Origin: Gemmatimonadales bacterium
GTDB lineage: Bacteria; Gemmatimonadota; Gemmatimonadetes; Gemmatimonadales; GWC2-71-9
Length of the DNA: 64,000 nt
Assembly (NCBI GenBank): GCA_036500345.1
Contig: DASYCE010000031.1
Span: 34,728 to 98,727, forward strand
Reading direction: 5' to 3'
Position numbers and translations under genes: made by a program. The notes below the pieces were generated by a model. The model was given only the letters and a program-made list of their open reading frames with translations. It made no database searches and was not told the DNA's origin. Below are positions 42,151 through 51,451 of this stretch, piece by piece (positions within the stretch are counted from its first letter, which is position 1; every line of letters begins with the position of its first letter).

Positions 42151-43439
42151 GCGGGGAGCACCGATCCGGTACACGCGCCGAAGCCGATCGAGACCGCACC
42201 ATCAGCGGTGCAGCGACCGCGGAACGTCACGTCGTCGCCGTCATCTAGGAACCGGCGGATTTCGCCACCGGGAAGGGTCAACGGATCGCGACCGCGCCAG
42301 GTCCGCTCGAGAAGGCAGCCGCGCGAATCGGGCGTCGTGCCGGAGACCGTGCCGCTTCCGAGCAGATCACCCATGTACAGGTTGCATCCGTTGCTGGCGT
42401 GATGGGTGATCAGCTGTGCCGGACTCCAGTACATCGCGTCGGCGAAATTGACATGACTGACCAGCATCGGTTCGGTGCCGGCGTCGCGCATCGCGGCGGA
42501 ACGAAGCGCTGCGGTCAGTTCGATGCTCACCGTCCAGTCACCGGCGACGCGAAGATGATCGAGCGGCTCGGGATCGCCCGCCGGACGTGCCGGCATCGGC
42601 CGATGAAACGGAACGAGCGCATCCGCGGTCACCACCCACGGCGAGACGCTGGTGGCGAAGCTCTTGGCGAGAAACGGCCCAAGCGGTTGGTATTCCCATG
42701 CCTGGATGTCGCGTGCAGACCAGTCATTCAGCAGGCACATCCCGAAGATCCGGTTGGCCGCAGTCGCCGCGGGAACCGGCGTGCCGAGCGGGTTGCGGCC
42801 GCCGATGAAGATTCCCACCTCGAGTTCGTAATCGAGTGACTTGCTCGCGCCAAAGGTGGGCGTCATGTCGCCGGGAGCGGCGGTCTGCCCTCGCGGGCGG
42901 CGCACCGGCGTTCCCGACACCACAATTGACGACGCGCGTCCGTGATATCCGATCGGCACCCATTTGTAGTTGGGGAGGAGCGGATTGTCGGGACGGAACA
43001 TCGATCCGACATTGGTGGCGTGGTGGATCGACGCATAAAAGTCGGTGTAGTCGTACACCTGGAACGGGACCAGAAACTCGAGCGACGATTGCGGCACGAG
43101 CGCCGGCCGCAGTCTCTCCTGCCACGCCGGATCGCTGAGTGCGTCGCTCAGCGCGAGGCGAACGGCGCGCCACTCTTCCGGCGGCCGCCCCGCGAAGACG
43201 TTCAACGCGGACAGGCCGACGCTCAGCGCGCCAGGTGGAAGATCCTTTCCCCACCCCGCTTCGAGCGCAGCGGGAATCACCAGCGCTTCGTCACCGATCG
43301 CGACGACAATGGCGCCGGCGGTGTTGCCGTGCTTGACCCGCGCGAACGGAAGGTTCTGCACCGGAAAATCCGCGTGACCATTGGCGCTCTCGACCCAACT
43401 GGTGCGCGCCGGATCGTGTGACCGATCGCCCAGCGTCAT
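42147..43439 (-). CDS. fahA: Fumarylacetoacetase
   Basis: The enzyme hydrolyses fumarylacetoacetate to fumarate and acetoacetate at the end of tyrosine catabolism. The 430-residue protein shows FPVQNLPFARV, VYDYTDFYASIHHATNVG with the metal Asp and nearby His, NYKWVPIGYHGRASSIVVSG, and LDYELEVGIFIGG. It also has NDWSARDIQAWEYQPLGPFLAKSF and LGSGTVSGT, matching the full-length FAH family. Other tyrosine-catabolism genes (hmgA, maiA) are not in the window. ATG at 43439 makes an ATGA overlap with the unknown gene upstream. Confidence 0.95.
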   Translation of the reverse strand: MTLGDRSHDPARTSWVESANGHADFPVQNLPFARVKHGNTAGAIVVAIGDEALVIPAALEAGWGKDLPPGALSVGLSALNVFAGRPPEEWRAVRLALSDALSDPAWQERLRPALVPQSSLEFLVPFQVYDYTDFYASIHHATNVGSMFRPDNPLLPNYKWVPIGYHGRASSIVVSGTPVRRPRGQTAAPGDMTPTFGASKSLDYELEVGIFIGGRNPLGTPVPAATAANRIFGMCLLNDWSARDIQAWEYQPLGPFLAKSFATSVSPWVVTADALVPFHRPMPARPAGDPEPLDHLRVAGDWTVSIELTAALRSAAMRDAGTEPMLVSHVNFADAMYWSPAQLITHHASNGCNLYMGDLLGSGTVSGTTPDSRGCLLERTWRGRDPLTLPGGEIRRFLDDGDDVTFRGRCTADGAVSIGFGACTGSVLPA

Positions 43440-44314
43440 GCCACCACGCTCACGCCGAGCTCGTCGACCGGTTCGCGAAAGGAGCATGAACCAAATCCGA
43501 CGAAGAGTCGATGCGCTTCTCCCAACGCCTCCCAATCGTACTCACGCTCTCGCCAGCGCAGCCCACCTTCGACCCATTCGTACGCATCGCGATCGCGGTC
43601 GCCGAGCATCCGTTCGATCACCGACACCTCGCCGCCACGCTCCGCCTCGGCCACCGCAGCGAGAATCGCCGCGAACCCGAACATTTCGTGGCGGGGAGAA
43701 TTGGTTTCGTAGGTGAGCGCGTAGATACCGGGAAAGGTGTGATGCAGCCCGGCGGTGCACTTGAACCGCAGCCGGGCAGCAACCACGGCGATGATGAAAT
43801 CCGCCAGATGATGCGCGTCAGGAAAGAGCCCGGGGGTGGTCCCGCCGGTCCGGACCTTGGCGTAGGCGCCCGCATTTGCGATCGCGGCAATCAGTGGCTG
43901 GTACGGACCTTCCCTGGGCACTTCGTAATGGCGCAGCAGCGTCTCCGGGATCAAATCATCGGTGCCGACCAGGTCGCCCACCGAACGCACCTTGTATTCG
44001 ACGGAATCGACGACGAGCCCGCGTTGACCCCAGCGGGCATTGAATCGGCCGATCTCCTCGATCTCGGGCTGGATCACCGCGCCGAGCGTCACCGACAGGT
44101 GCCACGGGTCTACCGGATCGAGGTCGATCCCTTCCTCGTCGATCGCGCGCACCATTTCATCCAGCCGTGACGTCGGCACGATGAAACGGCCGAGGAGCCA
44201 GCGTTGGTCCGATTGGTGATAGATGTCGTATTGCCGGATCGCGTCGCGCATGCCGCACGCCGCCGGCGGGAACAGCCCGGCGTAGTCGATGATCTCGGTG
44301 AAGGCGGCGCGCAT
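43436..44314 (-). CDS. Conserved-looking protein of unknown function upstream of fumarylacetoacetase
   Basis: The 292-residue soluble protein begins MRAAFTEIIDYAGLFPPAACG. I do not recognise a characterised family. It has no signal peptide or membrane helix. Polar patches that could form an active site include QSDQRWLLGRFIVP, KVRTGGTTPGLFP, and RFKCTAGLHHTFPG, whose HH pair and Lys-Cys stand out, and FGSCSF near the end. The start is well defined: GAGGAG sits 6 bases before ATG at 44314. It is the first gene of a ten-gene unit and overlaps fahA (ATGA), so a role linked to tyrosine or ring-cleavage products is possible, though only by neighbourhood. Confidence 0.88.
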   Translation of the reverse strand: MRAAFTEIIDYAGLFPPAACGMRDAIRQYDIYHQSDQRWLLGRFIVPTSRLDEMVRAIDEEGIDLDPVDPWHLSVTLGAVIQPEIEEIGRFNARWGQRGLVVDSVEYKVRSVGDLVGTDDLIPETLLRHYEVPREGPYQPLIAAIANAGAYAKVRTGGTTPGLFPDAHHLADFIIAVVAARLRFKCTAGLHHTFPGIYALTYETNSPRHEMFGFAAILAAVAEAERGGEVSVIERMLGDRDRDAYEWVEGGLRWREREYDWEALGEAHRLFVGFGSCSFREPVDELGVSVVA

Positions 44315-44352
44315 CAAAGGCTCCTCGAACGGCGAGCAGGGGACGAGGCGCA

Positions 44353-44358
44353 AATCTA
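44353..44358 (-). promoter_or_regulatory. -10-like box TAGATT before the fahA-ftsH-folP operon
   Basis: The minus strand reads CTTAGATTTG at 44360-44351, nine of ten bases the same as the motif before yggS. It lies about 39 bases upstream of the start codon at 44314, leaving room for a short leader containing the GAGGAG ribosome-binding site. No -35 hexamer is obvious. Confidence 0.45.
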
Positions 44359-44417
44359 AGGGCGGATGATCAACCGGGGATTAACAGCAGGTGGGGACAC
44401 GATTTGCTACCGCGGGA

Positions 44418-45188
44418 CTACTCGTTGGCATACTCCAGCATCGGGATCCGCTTGAGCCGGGCCAGCGCCTGCGCCCGAAGCTGGCAGACTCGCGATTCGG
44501 TCACACCGAGCTCGGCAGCGATCTCCCGCAGGGGCCGCTCCTCGAAGTACGACCGTGACACGACCAGCCGCTCGCGGGCAGGGAGCCCGTCCACCGCCGC
44601 CATGATCGCTCCGCGCCGCTCGGCATGCTCAAGGGCGCCGAAGACCGCTCCCTCGCCGTCGTCGCCGACCTGGTCCGCGAGATTCCGGCCATTCGGCTCC
44701 GGCTCCAGTGACACCGGCCCGGCGTGCGCGGTCCGTTCGCGCCACCGGTGCAGCGTCGTGTTGTCGACTCCGAGGTGCTGGGCGACCTCGCTCGCGGTCG
44801 GTGCCCGGCCGGTCCGCTGCTCCAGCTGCGCGACGGCAGAATCGAGGCGGCGCACGTGGGCACGATCGGCGCGCGAGAGGGGGTCTCTGGCCCGCAGCTC
44901 GTCGAGGATCGCGCCCCTGATTCGCCGCATCGCGAAGGTCGAGAACGCGAGTCCCCGATCGATATCGAACCCTTCCATTGCCTGCAGCAGGCCGAGCGAT
45001 CCCGCGGAAACCAGTTCCTCCAGCGACACCGCGTCGCGCACTCGAGGAGCCACTTCGCGGGCGGCGTGGTGGACGAGGCCCAGGTAGCGGCCGAGCAGCT
45101 CGCGCCGGGCATCGGGATCGCCCTGGTCACGCCAGCTGCGCCATAGCGCATCGGTGGAGGTCTGGGTCGGTTGATGGACGGGTGACAT
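44418..45188 (-). CDS. Sigma-70 family factor of the FliA/WhiG class
   Basis: The 256-residue protein has sigma region 2 (LVHHAAREVAPRVRD, EELVSAGSLGLLQAMEGFD, GLAFSTFAMRRIRGAILDELR). Region 3 is RAHVRRLDSAVAQLEQRTGRAPTASEVAQHLG, and region 4 has a helix-turn-helix (ERPLREIAAELGVTESRVCQLRAQALARLK). The order and size match FliA/WhiG alternative sigma factors, which read flagellar or developmental promoters. No flagellar gene or FlgM-like anti-sigma is in the window. It stands alone between two operons. ATG at 45188 was taken over an earlier in-frame start. Its regulon is unknown; the Che genes are one candidate target. Confidence 0.92.
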   Translation of the reverse strand: MSPVHQPTQTSTDALWRSWRDQGDPDARRELLGRYLGLVHHAAREVAPRVRDAVSLEELVSAGSLGLLQAMEGFDIDRGLAFSTFAMRRIRGAILDELRARDPLSRADRAHVRRLDSAVAQLEQRTGRAPTASEVAQHLGVDNTTLHRWRERTAHAGPVSLEPEPNGRNLADQVGDDGEGAVFGALEHAERRGAIMAAVDGLPARERLVVSRSYFEERPLREIAAELGVTESRVCQLRAQALARLKRIPMLEYANE

Positions 45189-45313
45189 TGGTGGCGCGGT
45201 GCATCGCAAGGTTCAGTCCACCGATCGGTGTGCAAGAAACCCGTGCGGCGGGCCGGCGGTGAAATTTCGACGCATCGCCCCGGTGCAAAGACCCACGAAC
45301 AGCGGAAACGCAA

Positions 45314-45342
45314 GCGCCGCCACGAGATGTCTCGGGCGGCGC
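45314..45342 (-). terminator. Strong hairpin after the MoxR/DUF58 operon
   Basis: An 8-bp stem (GCGCCGCC with GGCGGCGC) continues, after a single bulged base, into a 5-bp CGAGA/TCTCG stem. It lies about 105 bases after the stop at 45447, in the 258-base space before the sigma gene. In the minus-strand RNA it is followed by UUGCGUUUCC, a weak U-rich run. Best read as the operon's terminator. The remainder of this gap shows no gene. Confidence 0.55.
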
Positions 45343-45446
45343 GGTGCCGCAGCGGTGCATCACCGCCGCGGTAAATACCGTGTGGATCGCGGGCCACGAG
45401 ATGAACTGCGAAGTGGGTGCGTCATCGCCCCCACATGCGCCCTACT

Positions 45447-48400
45447 TCAGTTTGGGCCCTTTCGCGCCAGCGACCTGTAGTATTCCTCGACCATCGCCCG
45501 GTACTCCGGCGGCACCTGCGCCATCGATCCGAGCGCCGGGGTATTCCCCGCATCGCCGTTGAACTTCCGCCAGACGTTGAACTCAAAGTCTTTCAGTCCG
45601 GCGATGATCGACGCCTGCAGCTCGTCGGCGCGCCCCGGATTGGTTTGCTCCTGCAGCCGGTGCAGTTGCCCGATGGCGCGGTCGAGCGGTGCGACATCCA
45701 CGCCCTGCTGGCTGAGCTGCTTCCGGAGCGCTTCGGCATCCTGCGCACGCACGGCGACCTCGCCGCGGAACTGGCGAATGTCGCCGAAACTACCTGTCGC
45801 TCCGCGACCGCGTGCGAGGTTGTTCGGTGCGCCGTTGCCACCGCCAGATCCACTGTTCTGGCCTGACGCCTGGCCAGCTTGTTGCCCGCCCTGGCCACCT
45901 TGTTGACCGCCCTGTTGTGAACCCTGCTGACCACCCGGTTGCGAACCCTGTTGACCCTGTTGACCCTGTTGACCGCCCTGCTGTGAACCTTGCTCACCAC
46001 CCGGTTGGGAACCGCGCTGGCCACCGGGCTGAGCACCTTGCTGACCGCCCTGCGATCCACGCTGGCCGCCCTGTTGTGCGCGTTGCTGACCGGGTTGGCC
46101 ACCCTGCTGGCCACGTTGCTGCTCGCCGCGGTTTCCCGATTGGCCGTCGCGCGATCCCTGCTGTTGATCGCCCTGTTCACCCGGCAGCTGGTCGCCCTGC
46201 GCTCCGGTGGTTCGATTGCGGAGCGACTCGAGCCCGCTGACGAGGTCGTGGGCCCGGTCCAGTGCCATCGACTGAAGCTGATCGCGCGGCGTCGACACAC
46301 TGCCGCTCGCGGCTGCGAGCCGATGTGCCACACTGTCGAGCGTCTCCCCGATTTCGCGCTCCACTTCGCGCGAGCGATCGGCGGCGTTGTCACGCATCAC
46401 ACCCTTCGAGTAGCCGATCAAATCCGAGAGCTGGCGATTGGTGATCTCGTCGGCGGCCGACTGCGCCGCCGCCGCGGCCTTCGGTTGATCGCGGCGACTC
46501 TGCAGCGCCTGCTTGCGAGCATCCAGGCCGAGCTGTGAGACGGCGTTGGCAAGCGCGTCCTTCCGCTGGTCAAGCGCATTCATCTGCTGATCCCGCTGGG
46601 GCGACGGCGCCGAGGGGAGTCCAGCGACCGACGACGCGATCTGCTGCTGCTCAGCGCCGAGCGCGTTCGCTCGGCGTGCAAGATCCTGGATCCCCTGTCC
46701 TTCGGCTGATGTCTGCGCCCCCGAGAGGTTCCGGGCGGCGTCGCGCAGCCGATCGAGTGCAGCCGCCCCTTGCGGCGTCGAACCGCTGGCGGCCTGCCGC
46801 ATGGCATCGGCCGCCTCCTGCATCCGTCGCGCGGCGTCGGCGAGTTCGGGCGAATTCTGGTCGCGCGAAAGCTTCTCCAACTGCCGCGCTTGTTCTTCGA
46901 CCTGACGCGCGAGTTCGCGCTGCGACGATCCCATCGCGCCGCCGCTCGCTGCCGTCGGCGGGCGAATCAACTGCTGCCCCTGCTGACCGCTCGAACCACC
47001 CTGTGCTCCCGGTTGCTGCCCACCGCTCTGCCCCTGCTGACCGCCGCCGCTGCCACCACCGCGACCTTGCGCCCCCTGCGCACCTTGTTGCCCACCTTGC
47101 TGGCCGCCCGATTGGCCCTGCTGCCCGCCGCGTTGAGCGCCACCCTGCTGCCCACGGCCGGAGTTGCCATTCTGTGCGCCGGCACGCCGGCTCAGTTCGT
47201 CGGCCGCGCGCTGTTGCCGCTCGTTCTCCTGTTCCTGGCGGGCGGCGAGTTCCTGCAACTTCTGCTGCACCGAATCGATCGCCTGCTGCGCGTCGGTTGA
47301 TGGCTGCGTGCGGGGCGTTTCGTACTGATTCTTGAGCTTGTCGGTCTGCAGCTCGAACAGATCGGCGAGATCCTTCGGATCCTGGCTGCCACCCCCACCG
47401 CCGCCACCGCCCCCTCCACTCCCGCGCTGAATGGTGATGGTGCGGTACGCGTCATCGGCGGCCTGCAGATGCTGCAGCGCCTTCTCCTGCGCCGGGATCG
47501 CGTCGCCCATTGCATGGCGGCCGAGGCCGTCCTCGGCGGGTTTCATCGCAGTGGCGGCGCTGTCGAGTTCGGCTTGCACCAGCACGAACAGCGTGTCCTC
47601 GCCTCGCACACCACGCTCGCTGATCTGCGCCGCCTGCGTGGCGACGTCCGTCATCAGCTTCCCCTGCGCAATCGCCAGCGTCGTCGCGTTGGCGCGGCGG
47701 TCGCGATCGCCGGTCCTGGCGCTGTCCCGCTGCCAGTTGAACGTTCCCGAGATGATCTGCCGTTGCCGCACGGTGAACTGACCGGGATTCGCCCCACCCC
47801 GTCCGCCACCGCCTCCGCCACCAGCGTTGGCGTCGGCGCTCTGATAGTCGAGACCGTAGGGACGGACCTCCATGAAGTAGATGTCGCTCGACGCCGCATT
47901 GCCGGCGCCGTCGCGGGCGGTCGCATGGTACGCCACGAGATCGCCGACGTGGAGCGACAGATCCTCGAGCATCACGGTGTGAACCGCGTTGAAGTCGATG
48001 CTGCCGTGATGGGTGCTGTCGCTCAGCGGCACGACGTGATCGGCGCCACCGTTCACGGCATAGTGCAGTTCGACGCCCTTCACCCCGTAATCATCAGACG
48101 CCCGGATCGATATCGGTACCTCGTCGACCGACATCACCCGCGTATCGTGGCCCGGCTTGTCGATGCGCACCGTCGGAGGATGATCGACCAGCGCTTCAAC
48201 CGAATGCTGCACCGTACCGGGAACCAGTGTCCCGTTGGCGGCGACCAGGTCGACGCGGTAGAACCCGTCGTGCGCAATGCGGAAGGAGCCTGCGAGCCCG
48301 CCGTCGGCGCCGCGAATCAACGGGACCGTACTGCCATCATCGAAATGCAGCGACCCACCGGTCACCGGCAGCGTCGGCGTGATCCGGACGAGTGCGGAGG

Positions 48401-49376
48401 TCCCGGTCACCGCCACGACGTCGCCGCCATCGCTGATCTTCTGCACCGGCAGCCCGGTGTACGCGGGATAGTGCAGCTCGACGTCAAGCTCCTTCACCGT
48501 CGGAAGGTCGGTCACCGTGATGTGATACTGCGGCGAACGGAGGCTCCCCGCGTCGACGTAGTAGATCGTGTTCCGGTTGATGTCGAAGAGGCGAGCAACG
48601 AACCCGATGCTCGTCGAGTCGCGGACCATCGCAATCCGCGTCCATTGATCGGAACTGTCGGTCCGGACTACCAGCTCAGCCTGTACGTCGGGGAGCGATC
48701 GCACCGCGGCGCGAACATCGAGGGCGGCGCCGCGCGGAATAGAGATGTTTCCCGGCGCGACCGAGAGTGCCGGAATCGCAGCCGCCGCAGCACGCGACCA
48801 CGGCACGAAGAGGATCTTCGCGATCTCCCGAACGGTGGTCGGCCCTGCCACAACGAGCAGCGCACCGGCGGCGGCGAGTGCCGCGAATCTCGCAACGGCA
48901 CGGCGCGCGCGCGGCCGTTCGATCGCGGCACCGCGCTCGAGCTGATCGACTGCCGCGATGGCGCGGTCAATCACCCGTGCGGCAAGCGCCGGCGACTTGC
49001 CCGCTTCGCTTCCCTCGTGCAGCTGGTACACCGCACTCAGGAAGAGTTGGCGAAGGTCGGGCGCCTGCTCTTCGATGTAGAGCGCGACCTGCTCGTCCGT
49101 CGGACGGCGGAACGCGGGAACGATCATCCACCGAACCACTGCAATGGCGAGCAGGAGGTATCCGACGACGCGTGTCGCGACGATGATCGTCGCCGCGGAT
49201 GACAACGCCGCGCGAAAGCCGAGACCGATGAGAAGTGCCACGATCGCAGCGGCAACGACGACCGGAATCCCTTCGATCACGCGCCGGCGTCGCCAATGGC
49301 GCCTGATTTCGGCGACCGCGCTCCGCAGTTCGACGTCCCGCGGGCTCGCGCCCGGAGCTTGATCGAGATCGGTCAT
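45447..49376 (-). CDS. Very large DUF4175-like membrane protein with Gln/Gly-rich tracts
   Basis: The 1309-residue protein begins with a basic segment (IRRHWRRRRVIEG) and two or three membrane helices (about 35-80 and 165-185), as in DUF4175 proteins. Residues about 200-480 form strand-rich, Ig-like periplasmic domains. The C-terminal half is helical (VEEQARQLEKLSRDQN, ADEITNRQLSDLIGYSKG) and is interrupted by two Gln/Gly-rich tracts and by runs of up to ten Gly. The last 110 residues return to ordered sequence (ALRKQLSQQGVDVAPLDRAIGQLHRL). It ends the MoxR-DUF58-BatA operon and overlaps the preceding vWA gene (ATGA). A structural role in an envelope complex is inferred. Confidence 0.88.
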   Translation of the reverse strand: MTDLDQAPGASPRDVELRSAVAEIRRHWRRRRVIEGIPVVVAAAIVALLIGLGFRAALSSAATIIVATRVVGYLLLAIAVVRWMIVPAFRRPTDEQVALYIEEQAPDLRQLFLSAVYQLHEGSEAGKSPALAARVIDRAIAAVDQLERGAAIERPRARRAVARFAALAAAGALLVVAGPTTVREIAKILFVPWSRAAAAAIPALSVAPGNISIPRGAALDVRAAVRSLPDVQAELVVRTDSSDQWTRIAMVRDSTSIGFVARLFDINRNTIYYVDAGSLRSPQYHITVTDLPTVKELDVELHYPAYTGLPVQKISDGGDVVAVTGTSALVRITPTLPVTGGSLHFDDGSTVPLIRGADGGLAGSFRIAHDGFYRVDLVAANGTLVPGTVQHSVEALVDHPPTVRIDKPGHDTRVMSVDEVPISIRASDDYGVKGVELHYAVNGGADHVVPLSDSTHHGSIDFNAVHTVMLEDLSLHVGDLVAYHATARDGAGNAASSDIYFMEVRPYGLDYQSADANAGGGGGGGRGGANPGQFTVRQRQIISGTFNWQRDSARTGDRDRRANATTLAIAQGKLMTDVATQAAQISERGVRGEDTLFVLVQAELDSAATAMKPAEDGLGRHAMGDAIPAQEKALQHLQAADDAYRTITIQRGSGGGGGGGGGGSQDPKDLADLFELQTDKLKNQYETPRTQPSTDAQQAIDSVQQKLQELAARQEQENERQQRAADELSRRAGAQNGNSGRGQQGGAQRGGQQGQSGGQQGGQQGAQGAQGRGGGSGGGQQGQSGGQQPGAQGGSSGQQGQQLIRPPTAASGGAMGSSQRELARQVEEQARQLEKLSRDQNSPELADAARRMQEAADAMRQAASGSTPQGAAALDRLRDAARNLSGAQTSAEGQGIQDLARRANALGAEQQQIASSVAGLPSAPSPQRDQQMNALDQRKDALANAVSQLGLDARKQALQSRRDQPKAAAAAQSAADEITNRQLSDLIGYSKGVMRDNAADRSREVEREIGETLDSVAHRLAAASGSVSTPRDQLQSMALDRAHDLVSGLESLRNRTTGAQGDQLPGEQGDQQQGSRDGQSGNRGEQQRGQQGGQPGQQRAQQGGQRGSQGGQQGAQPGGQRGSQPGGEQGSQQGGQQGQQGQQGSQPGGQQGSQQGGQQGGQGGQQAGQASGQNSGSGGGNGAPNNLARGRGATGSFGDIRQFRGEVAVRAQDAEALRKQLSQQGVDVAPLDRAIGQLHRLQEQTNPGRADELQASIIAGLKDFEFNVWRKFNGDAGNTPALGSMAQVPPEYRAMVEEYYRSLARKGPN
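45831..46206 (-). repeat. Gln/Gly-rich low-complexity tract 2 in the DUF4175-like gene
   Basis: About 120 codons consist almost only of Gln, Gly, Ser, Pro and Arg in imperfect short units such as GQQGSQQGG and GQRGSQPGG. Units vary in length, so the tract is not a strict Gly-X-Y collagen array. Such DNA is prone to replication slippage. Confidence 0.85.
46969..47175 (-). repeat. Gln/Gly-rich low-complexity tract 1 in the DUF4175-like gene
   Basis: About 65 codons of Gln/Gly/Ser units (GQQGGAQRGGQQGQSGG and variants) lie between two predicted helical regions. The composition matches tract 2, suggesting a common origin or shared selection. A run of ten Gly lies further upstream in the same gene. 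Confidence 0.8.
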
Positions 49377-51451
49377 CGTCCGCTCCCCTCCGATGTTGGC
49401 CCAACCACCGTCGCGGCGGTCCCGCGCCAGCCCGTGCTCGCCACCACCATCTCACCCAGCAAGGCGATCGCCGCCAATATCAGTAATAGACGCCAGATCC
49501 GCTGCTGGCGTTCTGCCTCGACCAGCGACGCCGCGCTGCGCTCAGTCGCCTTGATCGAATCCTGACCGACACCGACCATCAACTCGCCCGCGGGCATGGC
49601 ACCGAGATCGGACTCGCGCGGCGCCGGGTTGACGGCGATCACCTTGATCGGATCACCCGACGGATTGCCGTCGTAGACGGTGTAGAACCCGGCTTCGGTC
49701 AGTGTCGTGGCATCGGCCCGCTGGCGACCTTCCGGCCGAACGATCTCCTGCGAGGGAGTCCGGATGACGGGATTTCTCGCGGCAGTCGGCAGCAGCCATG
49801 CATCACCCACCGTTCGGGCGAGCGGTGCCGCGGCGTTCCCGGCGGCATACAGTACCATCCCGCGGAGGAACGGAAGGTAGGTCGGCTGGAGGGGGAAATC
49901 GCTCGACGTTGCATCGAGGGGCATGGCGGTGACGAGGACACGCCCGGCACCTTCCTGCCGCTCGACCAACGCCGGGAGACCGTCGTCGAACCGCGCGACA
50001 ACCTGGGCATCGCCCGTAGGAATGAGGCGCGGATATCGAAAGAATCGCGCCGTCCCAAGCGGCGCCGAACCGCCGGCGCGAAACGGCGCGAAGATCGGAT
50101 GATCGAGTGCCGCGGTGCCGAGCAGGCCGCCACGATCCGCAGTACGGTCGACGAGACCGCGTTCGGTCGCCGGCAGGATCCCCGCGGAGCCGCCGTGTGC
50201 CGCCAGACGAGGGCCGGCGGCGACGATCAGGCCACCGCCATCGTGGACCCAGGCGGCAATCGCCGACCCGGCATTCCCCCCGGGCGTGGGCACATCGTAG
50301 AGAAAGACCGCCAATGCATCGCGCATCGCGCTGCCGTCGATCGCCTGCGCTGCGCGGCGCTCGATCTTGATCGAGGGATCGTTCCCCGCTTCGAGAGCAC
50401 GCGTGAGATACAGCATCTCGTCCGCCGGAAGATCCGGCGGCGTGGCGACAATCACCCGGCGGGTGACCTGCGCCGGCACGACGGCCGAGAACGCATCGTC
50501 GGCGGTGAGTGAATCGTGATCGATGCTCACGATCAACCGCGCCTCGCCAATCGGCAGCGGCACCGGATCGAAGGTGACGCCGATCGTTCCGTCACGCGGA
50601 AGTGTCGCCGGACGAGTCGCCGCCACGCGGCCATTGAGCGTCAGCGTGAGATGTACCGGCCGTGGCATCGGAAGCTCGTGCGCGGCAACCTGCGTCGACA
50701 CCACGAGCCGGCTGCGCGCGCTGTCGGTGCCGGCAAGGCGCTGCACCGTAATGCCCGTCACGGCGCTGTTGCTGTGAGGTTTCGGAGACGCATTGACCGC
50801 GCGCACGGTGACCGCCGGAGGCAGCGTAAGGCCGGTCATGCCGGTCGCACCTGCGCGTTGCAGGTCGGTCACGACATCGATCTCTCCGCCGGTGGCATCG
50901 GCTTCCTTGACCAGCACCTCGCGCGCCGCGCGAATCCCCGCACCAAAGCGTGTCCCGCCTGCAGTCGGATGCAGCCGTGACACCGCGGCGAGTGCCGCCG
51001 CATGATCGAGCGTCAACGGCTGCTCGACACTCGCCTCATCATCGAACGCAACCACGGCGACCCGGTCGCCGGGACTCAATGCGTTGATCAGCGCCCGCGC
51101 CGAGTCCTCGGCCGCGCGCCAAACCGCCAGATGACTCATGCTCATCGAGCGGTCGATCAGTACCACGATCCGGCGCGTGCCGCGCGCCGGCTTCGCATCG
51201 GGCCGGGGGCGAAACACCGGCCGCGCAAACGCGAGCACGGCCAGCGCCACGATGGCACACCGCAGCAGCAGCAAGGGAATGTCGGTGATCCGCCGGCGGC
51301 GCGCGGTGCTGATCGTCACCCGCTGCAGGAACATCAGCGACGGGAACCGCATCGGCTTCTCCCGCTCGCGCCGCCTGAGGTGCAGGATCAGCGGCACCGC
51401 GACCGCCGCCAGCCCGGCGAGCGCCAGCGGAACGAGAAAGAGGAGCGGCAT
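49373..51451 (-). CDS. BatA-domain membrane protein with von Willebrand factor A domain
   Basis: The 692-residue protein starts with the BatA N-terminal anchor (LFLVPLALAGLAAVAVPLILHLRRRE) and a second helix (LLLRCAIVALAVLAFARPVF). A vWA domain follows whose MIDAS metal motif is intact (VVLIDRSMSMSH). Strand-rich periplasmic domains come next, and a C-terminal helix (IWRLLLILAAIALLGEMVV). A GATase-like segment (IAAWVHDGGGLIVAAGPRL) lies near residue 410. This layout is the partner of DUF58 and MoxR proteins in many phyla. ATG at 51451 shares its A with the DUF58 stop. Confidence 0.9.
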   Translation of the reverse strand: MPLLFLVPLALAGLAAVAVPLILHLRRREREKPMRFPSLMFLQRVTISTARRRRITDIPLLLLRCAIVALAVLAFARPVFRPRPDAKPARGTRRIVVLIDRSMSMSHLAVWRAAEDSARALINALSPGDRVAVVAFDDEASVEQPLTLDHAAALAAVSRLHPTAGGTRFGAGIRAAREVLVKEADATGGEIDVVTDLQRAGATGMTGLTLPPAVTVRAVNASPKPHSNSAVTGITVQRLAGTDSARSRLVVSTQVAAHELPMPRPVHLTLTLNGRVAATRPATLPRDGTIGVTFDPVPLPIGEARLIVSIDHDSLTADDAFSAVVPAQVTRRVIVATPPDLPADEMLYLTRALEAGNDPSIKIERRAAQAIDGSAMRDALAVFLYDVPTPGGNAGSAIAAWVHDGGGLIVAAGPRLAAHGGSAGILPATERGLVDRTADRGGLLGTAALDHPIFAPFRAGGSAPLGTARFFRYPRLIPTGDAQVVARFDDGLPALVERQEGAGRVLVTAMPLDATSSDFPLQPTYLPFLRGMVLYAAGNAAAPLARTVGDAWLLPTAARNPVIRTPSQEIVRPEGRQRADATTLTEAGFYTVYDGNPSGDPIKVIAVNPAPRESDLGAMPAGELMVGVGQDSIKATERSAASLVEAERQQRIWRLLLILAAIALLGEMVVASTGWRGTAATVVGPTSEGSGR

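Noticed and set aside
45831..46206. Collagen-like Gly-X-Y repeat
   Set aside because: Gly spacing varies between one and four residues, with long Gln-Gln and Gly-Gly pairs, so the strict triplet register is missing.
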